Of a stretch of DNA of 14,477 nt, positions 1-6,132 are shown piece after piece. The notes beneath the pieces were generated by a model. It was not told where the DNA came from. It did no database searches and was given only the letters and a program-made list of their open reading frames with translations. Each line of letters opens with the position of its first letter. The stretch's first letter is position 1. Both the position numbers and the translations under genes were made by a program. Location of the stretch: contig CAITFY010000169.1 in the NCBI GenBank assembly GCA_903891755.1, positions 1 through 14,477 of the forward strand, written 5' to 3'. This DNA is from an uncultured Actinomycetes bacterium (GTDB lineage Bacteria; Actinomycetota; Actinomycetes; Nanopelagicales; Nanopelagicaceae).

Positions 1-42
1 GAGTCTTAAACCCTTATCCCGTAATTCATTCTGTTCAGCCAT
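1..42 (-). CDS. Partial gene start, possibly Fur-family regulator
   Basis: Only the first 14 codons are inside the window (start codon ATG at 42-40), reading MAEQNELRDKGLRL with no stop. The segment ELRDKGLRL resembles the N-terminal helix of Fur-family metalloregulators, which often read 'LR..GLRLT..R'. That family call is inference from nine residues. The gene starts 9 bp after the epimerase stop codon on the same strand, so it probably belongs to the same operon. A GGAGG stretch at the end of the epimerase gene lies about 14 nt upstream, which is rather far for a ribosome binding site. It could equally be an unrelated protein. Confidence 0.4.
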   Translation of the reverse strand, partial: MAEQNELRDKGLRL

Positions 43-51
43 GGTCTTAGC

Positions 52-819
52 CTAAACCTCCTCGGAGAATGTGAACAAAGCTTCGATGTAGTGCTCACCT
101 GTAATGCCCAGATTTTGAGCATTAGGTGGAGCAGTCTGCGGTTCTAGACAAACTCCATCACTATCTTCTGTGTAAACCACCCAATATGGAGCATCAGATT
201 CGACTGTGATGCGCGCGGCTCCCGGCCATACAACTGATGGAACGCCTTTGATATCGGTGAAACAGTCATCCCATGGTTCTTTAGGCTGAGGGACGAACTC
301 ACCGGTTGGAAGCCCATCATCACCACGGAGCATCATTCGACCTGCGGAGAACTCCACCTCTGCAGCATCTCCCCGTTCTAGTTCGCGGGGGAACCAAGGG
401 TGGAATCCGAGCCACGCTGGAAGATCACAACCATTTGGCGTGTATTCCAAAATCCAACGAACCGCATCGTCCAAAATTTCAATTGTCTGTTCGACTACCG
501 CGCCGTTGTATGGAGCGGGAAGTTCTAATCTGGAGCGACCGCTTCCAGTTTCCTGCCACGAACTTGTGAATCCGTATCCGTGAATTGCATGCGGCGGTGA
601 CCAACTTGTTGGAAGGGTATGCACAACTCCAGATTCGCTGGTGATCAATCCTTCATCGATACGACCAGCCCATGGCGCCATTGCATACCAGCCCCATGAC
701 AAGGGAGTTCCACGAAAGGGCACTGCGAATTGCAGATCGCGCCATTGGAGTGATGCGATACGTGCACCTTGATCGAGGTCAATCGATACAGAAATTTCTG
801 ATCCATCAATATGTTGCAT
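52..819 (-). CDS. Aldose 1-epimerase family protein (galactose-mutarotase-like)
   Basis: This 255-residue cytoplasmic protein of the aldose 1-epimerase/YeaD-like superfamily would interconvert alpha and beta anomers of a free or phosphorylated sugar. Family hallmarks are visible in order: the APWAGRI segment near residues 48-53, HGYG with the probable catalytic His80, GFHPWF with His140, the acidic PWDDCF segment near 182-187, and EPQTAPPN with probable catalytic Glu226. Length is slightly short for GalM (about 300-350 residues) and closer to uncharacterised actinobacterial epimerases. The start codon shares one base with the stop of the upstream sugar kinase (TAATG), and GAAGG lies 7 nt upstream, so translation is probably coupled. 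Sugar specificity cannot be read from sequence; the kinase neighbour suggests a hexose pathway. Confidence 0.88.
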   Translation of the reverse strand: MQHIDGSEISVSIDLDQGARIASLQWRDLQFAVPFRGTPLSWGWYAMAPWAGRIDEGLITSESGVVHTLPTSWSPPHAIHGYGFTSSWQETGSGRSRLELPAPYNGAVVEQTIEILDDAVRWILEYTPNGCDLPAWLGFHPWFPRELERGDAAEVEFSAGRMMLRGDDGLPTGEFVPQPKEPWDDCFTDIKGVPSVVWPGAARITVESDAPYWVVYTEDSDGVCLEPQTAPPNAQNLGITGEHYIEALFTFSEEV

Positions 820-1721
820 TAGTAACCTTCTAACTCACTCTGCGTAGGGGGATTTGCGCCAGCGCGCGAACAGGTAATAGCTGCAGCACGCGCAGCGCGA
901 TTGAGAGTTTTTTCTAGAGTTTCACCGACGATATGCGCAAGACCATATTTAACGATTGATTCAACCAAGATTGCGCCGACAGTATCTCCCGCACCAACGG
1001 TGTCGACCACTTCGATCTTGACACCTGGAACCGTGACTTCGCCATCTTGAGTGAAGCCGTCAATTCCATCAGCACCCTTAGTGATAACCACGAGCTGGGT
1101 CTTCTCGCTTATAAATGACTCGGCAGCGCTTCTAAAGTCCATCTCGGGATAGAGCCAAGCGAGGTCATCATCACTCATCTTGATGACATCTGAGATGGTC
1201 GCCCACTTCTGCACAATCTCTTGATATCTCTCACGGTCATTGACGACAGAGCTGCGGATGTTCGGATCAAACACCAATGGCGCTTTAACTTGTTTCGCCC
1301 AATTGAATAATTTGGTGGCGCCAGGTTCCACAATCGTGGCGAGGGTTCCAATGTGCAAAACTGCAGGTGGAGTTGCGGGATTAGGTAACCAGGATTCATC
1401 AAATTCAAATGTGGCTGTTCCATCGATGAGGAATTCATATGATGCACTTCCATCGTTATCCAAAGTAACTGTCGCCAAACAGGTTGGATTATCTGAGGTG
1501 AGTGTGTAATCAAGTTTCACGCCATCGGCAAGAAGTTCAGCACGCGCTTGCTGACCATAAGCATCAGTAGAAATACCATCGATGAAGTAGGAATCAAAAC
1601 CAAGGCGAGCAAGTGCTTTAGCGGTATTTGCGGGACCGCCGCCAACAATCGCAACGCGACCGCCATCTTTTGGGATTAAATCGATAAGAACTTCACCTGC
1701 AACCCAGATGGGTGTACTCAT
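819..1721 (-). CDS. PfkB-family carbohydrate kinase (fructokinase-like)
   Basis: This 300-residue ribokinase/PfkB-family kinase would transfer phosphate from ATP to a sugar in the cytoplasm. Visible signatures: an N-terminal substrate-binding strand (IWVAGEVLIDL, residues 5-15), GGGPANTAKAL at 27-37, FDPNIRSSV at 151-159, and the second PfkB signature DTVGAGDTVGA at 240-250, whose Asp246 is the catalytic base and whose GAGD forms the anion hole. Length is normal for the family, and fructokinase is the closest subgroup by eye; ribokinase or another hexokinase specificity is possible. The start codon overlaps the stop of the upstream UPF0303 gene by 4 bp (ATGA), and its own stop overlaps the epimerase start, making a coupled three-gene unit. 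Confidence 0.9.
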   Translation of the reverse strand: MSTPIWVAGEVLIDLIPKDGGRVAIVGGGPANTAKALARLGFDSYFIDGISTDAYGQQARAELLADGVKLDYTLTSDNPTCLATVTLDNDGSASYEFLIDGTATFEFDESWLPNPATPPAVLHIGTLATIVEPGATKLFNWAKQVKAPLVFDPNIRSSVVNDRERYQEIVQKWATISDVIKMSDDDLAWLYPEMDFRSAAESFISEKTQLVVITKGADGIDGFTQDGEVTVPGVKIEVVDTVGAGDTVGAILVESIVKYGLAHIVGETLEKTLNRAARAAAITCSRAGANPPTQSELEGY

Positions 1722-2203
1722 TCGTTCTCACCGACGCGAGCCAAGTATTCAGTAATAACGCGAATACCAAAGAGATGATCCTCTACTTGTGGCAATCCAC
1801 TTATAAGCAAGATTCCCTTGAGACCTTCACCCGTGACGTTGAGGGGAAGTCCACCACCATGAATCGCATGGGTCTCCTCAGGTAAACCGTATGTGTCATA
1901 CCAATCAATTTCAGCCTCTTCAGCCTTTACACGCTCCAACATCGTGGAGTGACCGGTAGCGAGAACTACCCGAGCTTTACGTGCAATCCATGAAGGTTGA
2001 TCTGGCTTAGCTCCAGGAAGCGCTGTGTGAAAGACGGTCCACTCACCGAGACGAACTTCAATGGAGATTGCAAGTGATTCGCGTTTAGCGATCTCCACCG
2101 CTATCTCACCGATTGTTACCGCATCCTTAAGATCACAATGTGGAAGAACGAGAATCTGCTCCTCTAGTTCTAGCTGTTCACTTGTGAAGCCACCAGTTGT
2201 CAT
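1718..2203 (-). CDS. UPF0303 / haem-degrading-domain (DUF336-like) protein
   Basis: This 161-residue protein resembles the UPF0303 (YBR137W-type) branch of the GlcG/HbpS/DUF336 superfamily. Visible family features are FHTALPG at 58-64, Trp72 followed by the basic IARKARVV segment, HGGGLP at 115-120, and SGLPQVEDH at 135-143 near the C-terminus. The haem-degrading label comes from family homology; this branch has no firmly established reaction, so function stays open. I chose ATG at 2203; a GTG two codons upstream is in frame. No clear ribosome binding site precedes it, which suggests a leaderless or nearly leaderless transcript. It is the first gene of the minus-strand sugar operon, overlapping the kinase by 4 bp, and diverges from the aldo/keto reductase. 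Confidence 0.82.
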   Translation of the reverse strand: MTTGGFTSEQLELEEQILVLPHCDLKDAVTIGEIAVEIAKRESLAISIEVRLGEWTVFHTALPGAKPDQPSWIARKARVVLATGHSTMLERVKAEEAEIDWYDTYGLPEETHAIHGGGLPLNVTGEGLKGILLISGLPQVEDHLFGIRVITEYLARVGENE

Positions 2204-2221
2204 GTGCACACTCTAATAGAG
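2203..2221. promoter_or_regulatory. Adjacent palindromes in a divergent intergenic region (candidate operator)
   Basis: Two perfect palindromes touch each other between the divergent starts at 2203 and 2240: TGTGCACA at 2203-2210 and CTCTAATAGAG at 2211-2221. The second overlaps a weak -10-like TATTAG for the minus-strand operon (2213-2218 on the plus strand). Neither flanking gene has a recognisable ribosome binding site, so both transcripts probably start close to their ATGs. Operator function is inference from symmetry and position. Confidence 0.35.
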
Positions 2222-2239
2222 AGCCATAAACTTCTCCGT

Positions 2240-3172
2240 ATGACCCATATTTCATTGAATAAAACTGACCTGAAAGTCCACCCATTGTGCCTTGGCGGAA
2301 ATGTCTTTGGCTGGAGCGCTGATGAGACGCAATCCTTCGCGGTACTCAACGCCTATACCGAGCACAATGGAAATTTCATTGATACCGCAGATGTCTACTC
2401 TGAATGGAAAGATGGCAATACCGGCCATGACAGCGAGACCATCCTCGGTAAGTGGATGAAGCAGCGCGGAAATCGCAGCGAAATTGTTATTGCAACCAAG
2501 GTTGCAAAGCTCTCCACTCGAGCTGGGCTGTCTGCCGCAAATATCACCGCAGCAGTGGATGACTCCCTACGCGCACTTCAAACAGATTACATCGATATTT
2601 ATTATGCCCACGAGGATGATAAGACTGTGCCACTGCGCGAAACACTTGGCGCATTTGATGCACTCGTGAAGTCAGGAAAGGTTCGCTACATCGCCGCCTC
2701 TAATTACACCGGAGAGCGATTGGCTGAGGCAATTGAGATCTCGAAGGTAGAAGGCTTTGCTCAGTATGTTGCTCTTCAAAATCATTACAACCTCCTCGAG
2801 CGCAAAGAGTTCGAGGGTGATGCCGCTCCAGTTGTGATTCAGGAAGGAATCTCTGCGATTCCATACTTTGGTCTCGCTCGCGGCTTCTTAACAGGAAAGT
2901 ACCGCCAAGGCGAAACTGTTAATTCAGTTCGTGCAGCCGGAGTTGCAGCATATGAGAATGAGCGCGGTTACCAGGTCGTCTCACTTCTTCACGACATTGC
3001 CAAGACACACAACACCACGATCGCATCCGTTGCTCTCGGTTGGCTCGCCGCACAACCTGGCGTATCCACTCCAATCGCAAGTGCTCGCACAGTTGAGCAA
3101 CTTCAAGAGATAGTAAATATCGCTTCTCTTAGTGCAGATGAGATTGCGGAGTTGTCAGATTTAACGAAGTAG
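2240..3172 (+). CDS. Aldo/keto reductase
   Basis: This 310-residue NADPH-dependent aldo/keto reductase has the (beta/alpha)8-barrel fold and would reduce an aldehyde or ketone, possibly a sugar. The catalytic tetrad is legible: Asp48 and Tyr53 in FIDTADVYSEW, Lys87 in VIATKV, and His124 in YYAHEDD. ASNY at 154-157 and GLARGFLTGKY around 211-221 match the cofactor-binding loops, and TPIASART at 277-284 matches the C-terminal phosphate-binding segment. I chose ATG at 2240 because LNKTDLKVHPLCLGG then begins near the N-terminus, as is usual; an in-frame GTG at 2204 would add 12 unconserved residues overlapping the operator-like region. There is no SD site. It diverges from the sugar operon, suggesting co-regulation, and ends at a strong terminator. 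Confidence 0.92.
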   Translation: MTHISLNKTDLKVHPLCLGGNVFGWSADETQSFAVLNAYTEHNGNFIDTADVYSEWKDGNTGHDSETILGKWMKQRGNRSEIVIATKVAKLSTRAGLSAANITAAVDDSLRALQTDYIDIYYAHEDDKTVPLRETLGAFDALVKSGKVRYIAASNYTGERLAEAIEISKVEGFAQYVALQNHYNLLERKEFEGDAAPVVIQEGISAIPYFGLARGFLTGKYRQGETVNSVRAAGVAAYENERGYQVVSLLHDIAKTHNTTIASVALGWLAAQPGVSTPIASARTVEQLQEIVNIASLSADEIAELSDLTK

Positions 3173-3184
3173 GCAAGTAAAAAC

Positions 3185-3217
3185 AAATAGACCCTTGAAT
3201 TTCAAGGGTCTATTTTT
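3185..3217 (+). terminator. Rho-independent terminator after aldo/keto reductase
   Basis: The arms AAATAGACCCTTG (3185-3197) and CAAGGGTCTATTT (3203-3215) are perfect complements around a 5-nt AATTT loop, and the run of five T ends at 3217. It starts 12 bp after the aldo/keto reductase stop codon. Confidence 0.9.
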
Positions 3218-3218
3218 G

Positions 3219-3233
3219 TCTATTGACGATGGA
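3219..3233 (+). repeat. Near copy of the tRNA anticodon arm
   Basis: TCTATTGACGATGGA here matches 14 of 15 bases with TCTATTGACGGTGGA at 3356-3370, which is the anticodon stem-loop of the tRNA downstream. The four-base stem (TCTA with TGGA, one G-T pair) is kept in both copies. The remaining tRNA arms are not recognisable around this copy. Confidence 0.6.
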
Positions 3234-3273
3234 CAATAATAGATTAGCACGATTCACAGTTCCCTATTGTCCA
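3230..3273. repeat. 9-bp inverted repeat upstream of tRNA
   Basis: TGGACAATA at 3230-3238 and TATTGTCCA at 3265-3273 are exact reverse complements separated by 26 bp. The right arm overlaps the -35-like hexamer proposed for the tRNA promoter. A protein-binding site or a cruciform is possible; no function is established. Confidence 0.45.
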
Positions 3274-3294
3274 CACTAAGTAAAAAGTTACATA
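3267..3294 (+). promoter_or_regulatory. Candidate promoter of the tRNA gene
   Basis: TTGTCC (3267-3272) and TACATA (3289-3294), with a 16-bp spacer, are a plausible -35/-10 pair. The predicted transcript would begin near 3301, about 28 nt before the mature tRNA 5' end. Confidence 0.4.
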
Positions 3295-3328
3295 ACCCCC
3301 ATTGATTGCAAATTTAGACTTCCCCTGT

Positions 3329-3401
3329 GCGGCTGTAGCTCAGTGGATAGAGCAATCTATTGACGGTGGATTGGTCGTGAGTTCGAATCTCACCAGTCGC
3401 A
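3329..3401 (+). tRNA. tRNA with anticodon GAC (Val by anticodon)
   Basis: A 73-nt cloverleaf folds cleanly. Acceptor arms GCGGCTG (3329-3335) and CAGTCGC (3394-3400) pair with one G-T. The D stem is GCTC/GAGC, the anticodon stem is ATCTA (3355-3359) with TGGAT (3367-3371), the variable loop is TGGTC, and the T arm is GTGAG-TTCGAAT-CTCAC. The discriminator is A3401 and CCA is not encoded. The seven-base anticodon loop TTGACGG places GAC at 3362-3364, which reads valine codons. Two features are odd for tRNA-Val: G rather than A follows the anticodon, and the D loop has the GGATA pattern (A20) typical of tRNA-Arg. The cloverleaf is secure; the amino-acid identity is less so. Confidence 0.88.
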
Positions 3402-3412
3402 TACCTACAAGG

Positions 3413-3447
3413 AGAGGTTCTCGCCTCGTCAGCGAGAACCTCTTTCT
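3413..3447 (+). terminator. Terminator hairpin after tRNA
   Basis: AGAGGTTCTCGC (3413-3424) and GCGAGAACCTCT (3432-3443) are perfect 12-bp complements around the loop CTCGTCA, followed by TTTCTCTCTT. It separates the tRNA from the convergent minus-strand gene ending at 3451. The U-rich side serves the plus strand; for the minus strand only the hairpin is present. Confidence 0.8.
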
Positions 3448-3450
3448 CTC

Positions 3451-4215
3451 TTACTTTGTGGCGACAGGTGTAGGTACAGCCCCTCCAGCTGGACCTCCGC
3501 CAAATCCACCACCGGGAGTGATACCCAGTTGTGTAAAGCAGGTCTGCATCGCTTGCGCCGTCGCTGGATCCTGGAAGTTAGGACGCGAGGTAGCGGACAA
3601 GGTGATGCCTGCCTTCTTCAAACATGCGGTTAACTCTGGGTTAGAGAATGCACCTCCACGTCGAGCGCCGCTGTTAGTTGCAGCCGGGGAAGCTGCAGGT
3701 ACTGGAGCAGAACTCGTTGTGGAAGTTGTACCGCTTGCAGAAGCTCCTGTTGTTGATGTTGTTGAACCAGCTGCAGCCGCGCCGGTATCTGTTACGCGAG
3801 CCGCATCTCCCGCGACGAGTGATGATGCCTGCGTTGGATCATCGAGCGTGATTGTCACGGTTGATCCTTTAACAGATTGAATTGTGCCCGTGATTCGGTT
3901 TCCACCGAATCCACCTGCTACACCGCCTGTCCCTGTTCCACCCGCTGCACCAAATCCACCTCCGCCGCCGAAGGCTGCGCGGAGAGAGGCAAAGGAACGC
4001 GCACCGGTAGATGATGAAGATTTTGTGGCTTCGTAATGTCCGTACCAAGTGCCCACGGAGAGCAAGCCAACAATCACAAAGAGAGTTGCGAGCACTCGCG
4101 TGTATTTATTGGTCCACTGAAAAGTGCCCTTAGCGAGCTCCTCTTCCAAGTTATCTTCGACTTCAGTGGCGAAGAGATCGAATTTCGGAGCGTCGGGATT
4201 TATTTCATCATTCAT
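3451..4215 (-). CDS. Single-pass membrane accessory protein of the MacAB-like exporter
   Basis: This 254-residue protein has a cytoplasmic acidic N-terminus (residues 1-35), one transmembrane helix (about 40-58) and a long extracytoplasmic part. The latter holds a Gly-rich stretch (84-105), a small beta segment NRITGTIQSVKGSTVTITLDD (106-126) that resembles DUF5666-type beta domains, a Ser/Thr/Ala linker, a two-cysteine module (ELTACLKKAGI, then QAMQTCFTQLGI; Cys198 and Cys226), and a Gly-rich tail. I chose ATG at 4215: it overlaps the permease stop by 8 bp and has GAGG 9 nt upstream. Similar Cys-containing proteins follow MacB genes in other actinobacteria, to my recollection. Its role is unknown; being last in the exporter operon suggests a partner or substrate-handling part. 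Confidence 0.75.
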   Translation of the reverse strand: MNDEINPDAPKFDLFATEVEDNLEEELAKGTFQWTNKYTRVLATLFVIVGLLSVGTWYGHYEATKSSSSTGARSFASLRAAFGGGGGFGAAGGTGTGGVAGGFGGNRITGTIQSVKGSTVTITLDDPTQASSLVAGDAARVTDTGAAAAGSTTSTTGASASGTTSTTSSAPVPAASPAATNSGARRGGAFSNPELTACLKKAGITLSATSRPNFQDPATAQAMQTCFTQLGITPGGGFGGGPAGGAVPTPVATK

Positions 4216-5428
4216 GTCGGAGTGCCTCGATTGGTCGTAGTGATGCTGCGCGTTGTGCCGGGTAGCCACCGAAGAAGACACCGATTAAGATGCTTACTCC
4301 GAAGGCCAAGAAAACAGATGCAGGAACGATTACTGGCTTAGTTCCAACGATGGTGAAGTGGCTACCAATAAGGCCGACGACCACTCCCAATATCCCGCCT
4401 AAGAGCGAAAGTATCGTTGCTTCAATCAGGAACTGGCTAAGGATGGCGCCTTTAGGTGCGCCAATCGCTTTGCGAATTCCGATCTCACGAGTTCGTTCGA
4501 TAACGGTCACCAACATGATGTTGGTGATTCCAATTCCACCAACAAGTAGTGAAATTGCCGCCACCATTCCGAGCAGAGTCGTAAAGGTCTGCGAACTCGT
4601 CGAAGCTGTGGTTAAGAGCGAGGCCTGGTTAAAGACGCTGAAATCAGCGCTCTTGGAACCTGATATTCCGTGGCGAGCATCCAAGATCGTGGTGAGCTCA
4701 TTCTGTGCCGCAGTCGTCGTTGTGGATTTAGTAGCTTCAACCAAAATACTTGAGAGCGCCTGATTGCCGGTGATGGTGTTCTCCATCGTGGTGATTGGAA
4801 TCAAGACCAAACTATCTCCATCTTGAAAACCGGAAGCACCCTTCTTGGCGGTGAGGCCGATGACCGTGAACTGAATTCCAGAGCATCGCATCGTCTGACC
4901 AATTGGGCTCTCAGTCCCGAAGAGGGCTGTTGCTGTGGTCTGACCAATGAGCGCGACGCGTCTAGATTGAGTCACATCGTCATTAGTGAAATATGAGCCG
5001 GATTGAATCGAAGTATTGCTCGCCTGGTAATAAGCCGGCCACGTTCCATAGAAGGTGGAAGGTGTACTGGTGTTGCTTCCAACGACGCAGGTTCCATTTG
5101 TGGAGACAATTGGCGCAACTTGTTTGATATCAGGTGCTTGAGTCTTGTCCGTCAGTGCGACCGTATCCAAGATTGTGAGTGGCTTCTGCGAGTTTGCACT
5201 CGCGCGAGCTCTAAAGCCAAAGCCATTACCACCAGAGCGAACCTGCAGGGAGTTGGTGCCGAGGCGATCAAGAGAAGATTGGATCGCCTTACTTGAGCCA
5301 TTACCGACTGCGAGCAAGATGATTACCGAGGCCACACCAATTGTGATTCCAAGAACTGTTAAGAAAGTTCGAAGTCGATTGGTGAAGAGTCCGCGGAAAG
5401 CGAATCGGATGATTTCATAGACGCTCAT
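4208..5428 (-). CDS. MacB/FtsX-family ABC transporter permease
   Basis: This 406-residue permease has MacB architecture without the fused ATPase. TM1 (about 21-42) follows the amphipathic IIRFAFRGLFTNRLR segment. A large extracytoplasmic MacB_PCD-type domain spans roughly 45-280. The FtsX core with three helices (about 287-310, 335-356 and 370-390) contains the conserved cytoplasmic loop ERTREIGIRKAIGA (311-324). The C-terminus LRPIEALRHE is typical of the family. Such systems are mechanotransmitters that export or extract substrates from the outer face of the membrane with a MacA-like adaptor. AAGGAG lies 8 nt before the start, and the ATG overlaps the ATPase stop (ATGA), giving coupled expression. 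The substrate is unknown. Confidence 0.9.
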   Translation of the reverse strand: MSVYEIIRFAFRGLFTNRLRTFLTVLGITIGVASVIILLAVGNGSSKAIQSSLDRLGTNSLQVRSGGNGFGFRARASANSQKPLTILDTVALTDKTQAPDIKQVAPIVSTNGTCVVGSNTSTPSTFYGTWPAYYQASNTSIQSGSYFTNDDVTQSRRVALIGQTTATALFGTESPIGQTMRCSGIQFTVIGLTAKKGASGFQDGDSLVLIPITTMENTITGNQALSSILVEATKSTTTTAAQNELTTILDARHGISGSKSADFSVFNQASLLTTASTSSQTFTTLLGMVAAISLLVGGIGITNIMLVTVIERTREIGIRKAIGAPKGAILSQFLIEATILSLLGGILGVVVGLIGSHFTIVGTKPVIVPASVFLAFGVSILIGVFFGGYPAQRAASLRPIEALRHE

Positions 5429-6132
5429 GCGACGCGCTCCTTGTTGAGTTCATCGCCGACAATCTTTCCATCACGCATACGAATAATTCGTTTTGCGCGG
5501 TGAGCGACATCGAGTTCATGAGTGATGACAACCACGGTGCGACCTGCGGCGTTAATCTGATCAAAGAGATCGAGCAAGTCTGCAGTTGATTTGGAATCAA
5601 GTGCGCCGGTTGGTTCATCAGCCAAGAGAAGTGCGGGCCGCGTTGCAAGTGCGCGAGCTACCGCTACGCGCTGCTGCTGCCCACCTGATAACTCTGTTGG
5701 CTCGTGATTGATGCGATCTCCTAATCCAACGACGTCGAGTGCTACTAGGGCGCGTTCACGCCGCTCCTTCGGTTTCACCCCTTGATAGGCCATAGGGAGT
5801 TCGACATTGGCAATCGCAGTCGTTCGCGGAATGAGATTGAATGATTGAAAAATGAATCCAATCTTTCTGCCACGTACGATGGAGAGATGAGATTCATCCA
5901 TGGATGAGATCTCTATTCCATCGAGAAAATACTCACCGCTAGTCATGTCATCGAGCGCACCAAGGATATTCATCAAGGTGGATTTACCCGATCCTGATGG
6001 ACCCATGATTGCTACATACTCACCCGGCTGGATTGTCAGACTGACTCCGTCCAGAGCGAAGATTGATGCATCACCTACGCCGTAACGCTTAACAGCGTCT
6101 CGAACTTCGATGACGGGTTGCTGATCAACCAC
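5425..6132 (-). CDS. MacB/LolD-type ABC transporter ATP-binding protein
   Basis: This ATPase, 235 residues from the start chosen, energises the adjacent permease. Visible motifs: Walker A GPSGSGKST (44-52), Q-loop FQSFNLIPR (Gln96), signature LSGGQQQR (148-155), Walker B LLLADEP (168-174) with a D-loop ALDS just after, and H-loop His205 in VVVITHEL. SGGQQQR and the FNLIPR segment are typical of the MacB/LolD subfamily. I chose GTG at 6132, which overlaps the adaptor stop by 8 bp and has GGAGG (6144-6148) about 11 nt upstream. A GTG at 6183 is also open, but the extra 17 residues are a low-complexity reading of the adaptor's Gly codons. The start is therefore uncertain; the family is not. Confidence 0.92.
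   Translation of the reverse strand: MVDQQPVIEVRDAVKRYGVGDASIFALDGVSLTIQPGEYVAIMGPSGSGKSTLMNILGALDDMTSGEYFLDGIEISSMDESHLSIVRGRKIGFIFQSFNLIPRTTAIANVELPMAYQGVKPKERRERALVALDVVGLGDRINHEPTELSGGQQQRVAVARALATRPALLLADEPTGALDSKSTADLLDLFDQINAAGRTVVVITHELDVAHRAKRIIRMRDGKIVGDELNKERVA

Noticed and set aside
3329..3401. tRNA-Arg(ACG) as the identity of the tRNA
   Set aside because: ACG would need the anticodon moved by one base, which breaks the five-pair anticodon stem; only the GAC placement gives a seven-base loop with all stems paired.
3302..3880. Long plus-strand open frame over the tRNA and the accessory protein gene
   Set aside because: It runs through a well-folded tRNA and a terminator and lies antisense to a membrane protein gene with SD and operon support; its Pro/Ala/Val-rich translation is an antisense reading of Gly/Thr codons.
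4290..4763. Plus-strand open frame opposite the permease
   Set aside because: No ribosome binding site or family motif; it is antisense to a gene with clear FtsX/MacB features.
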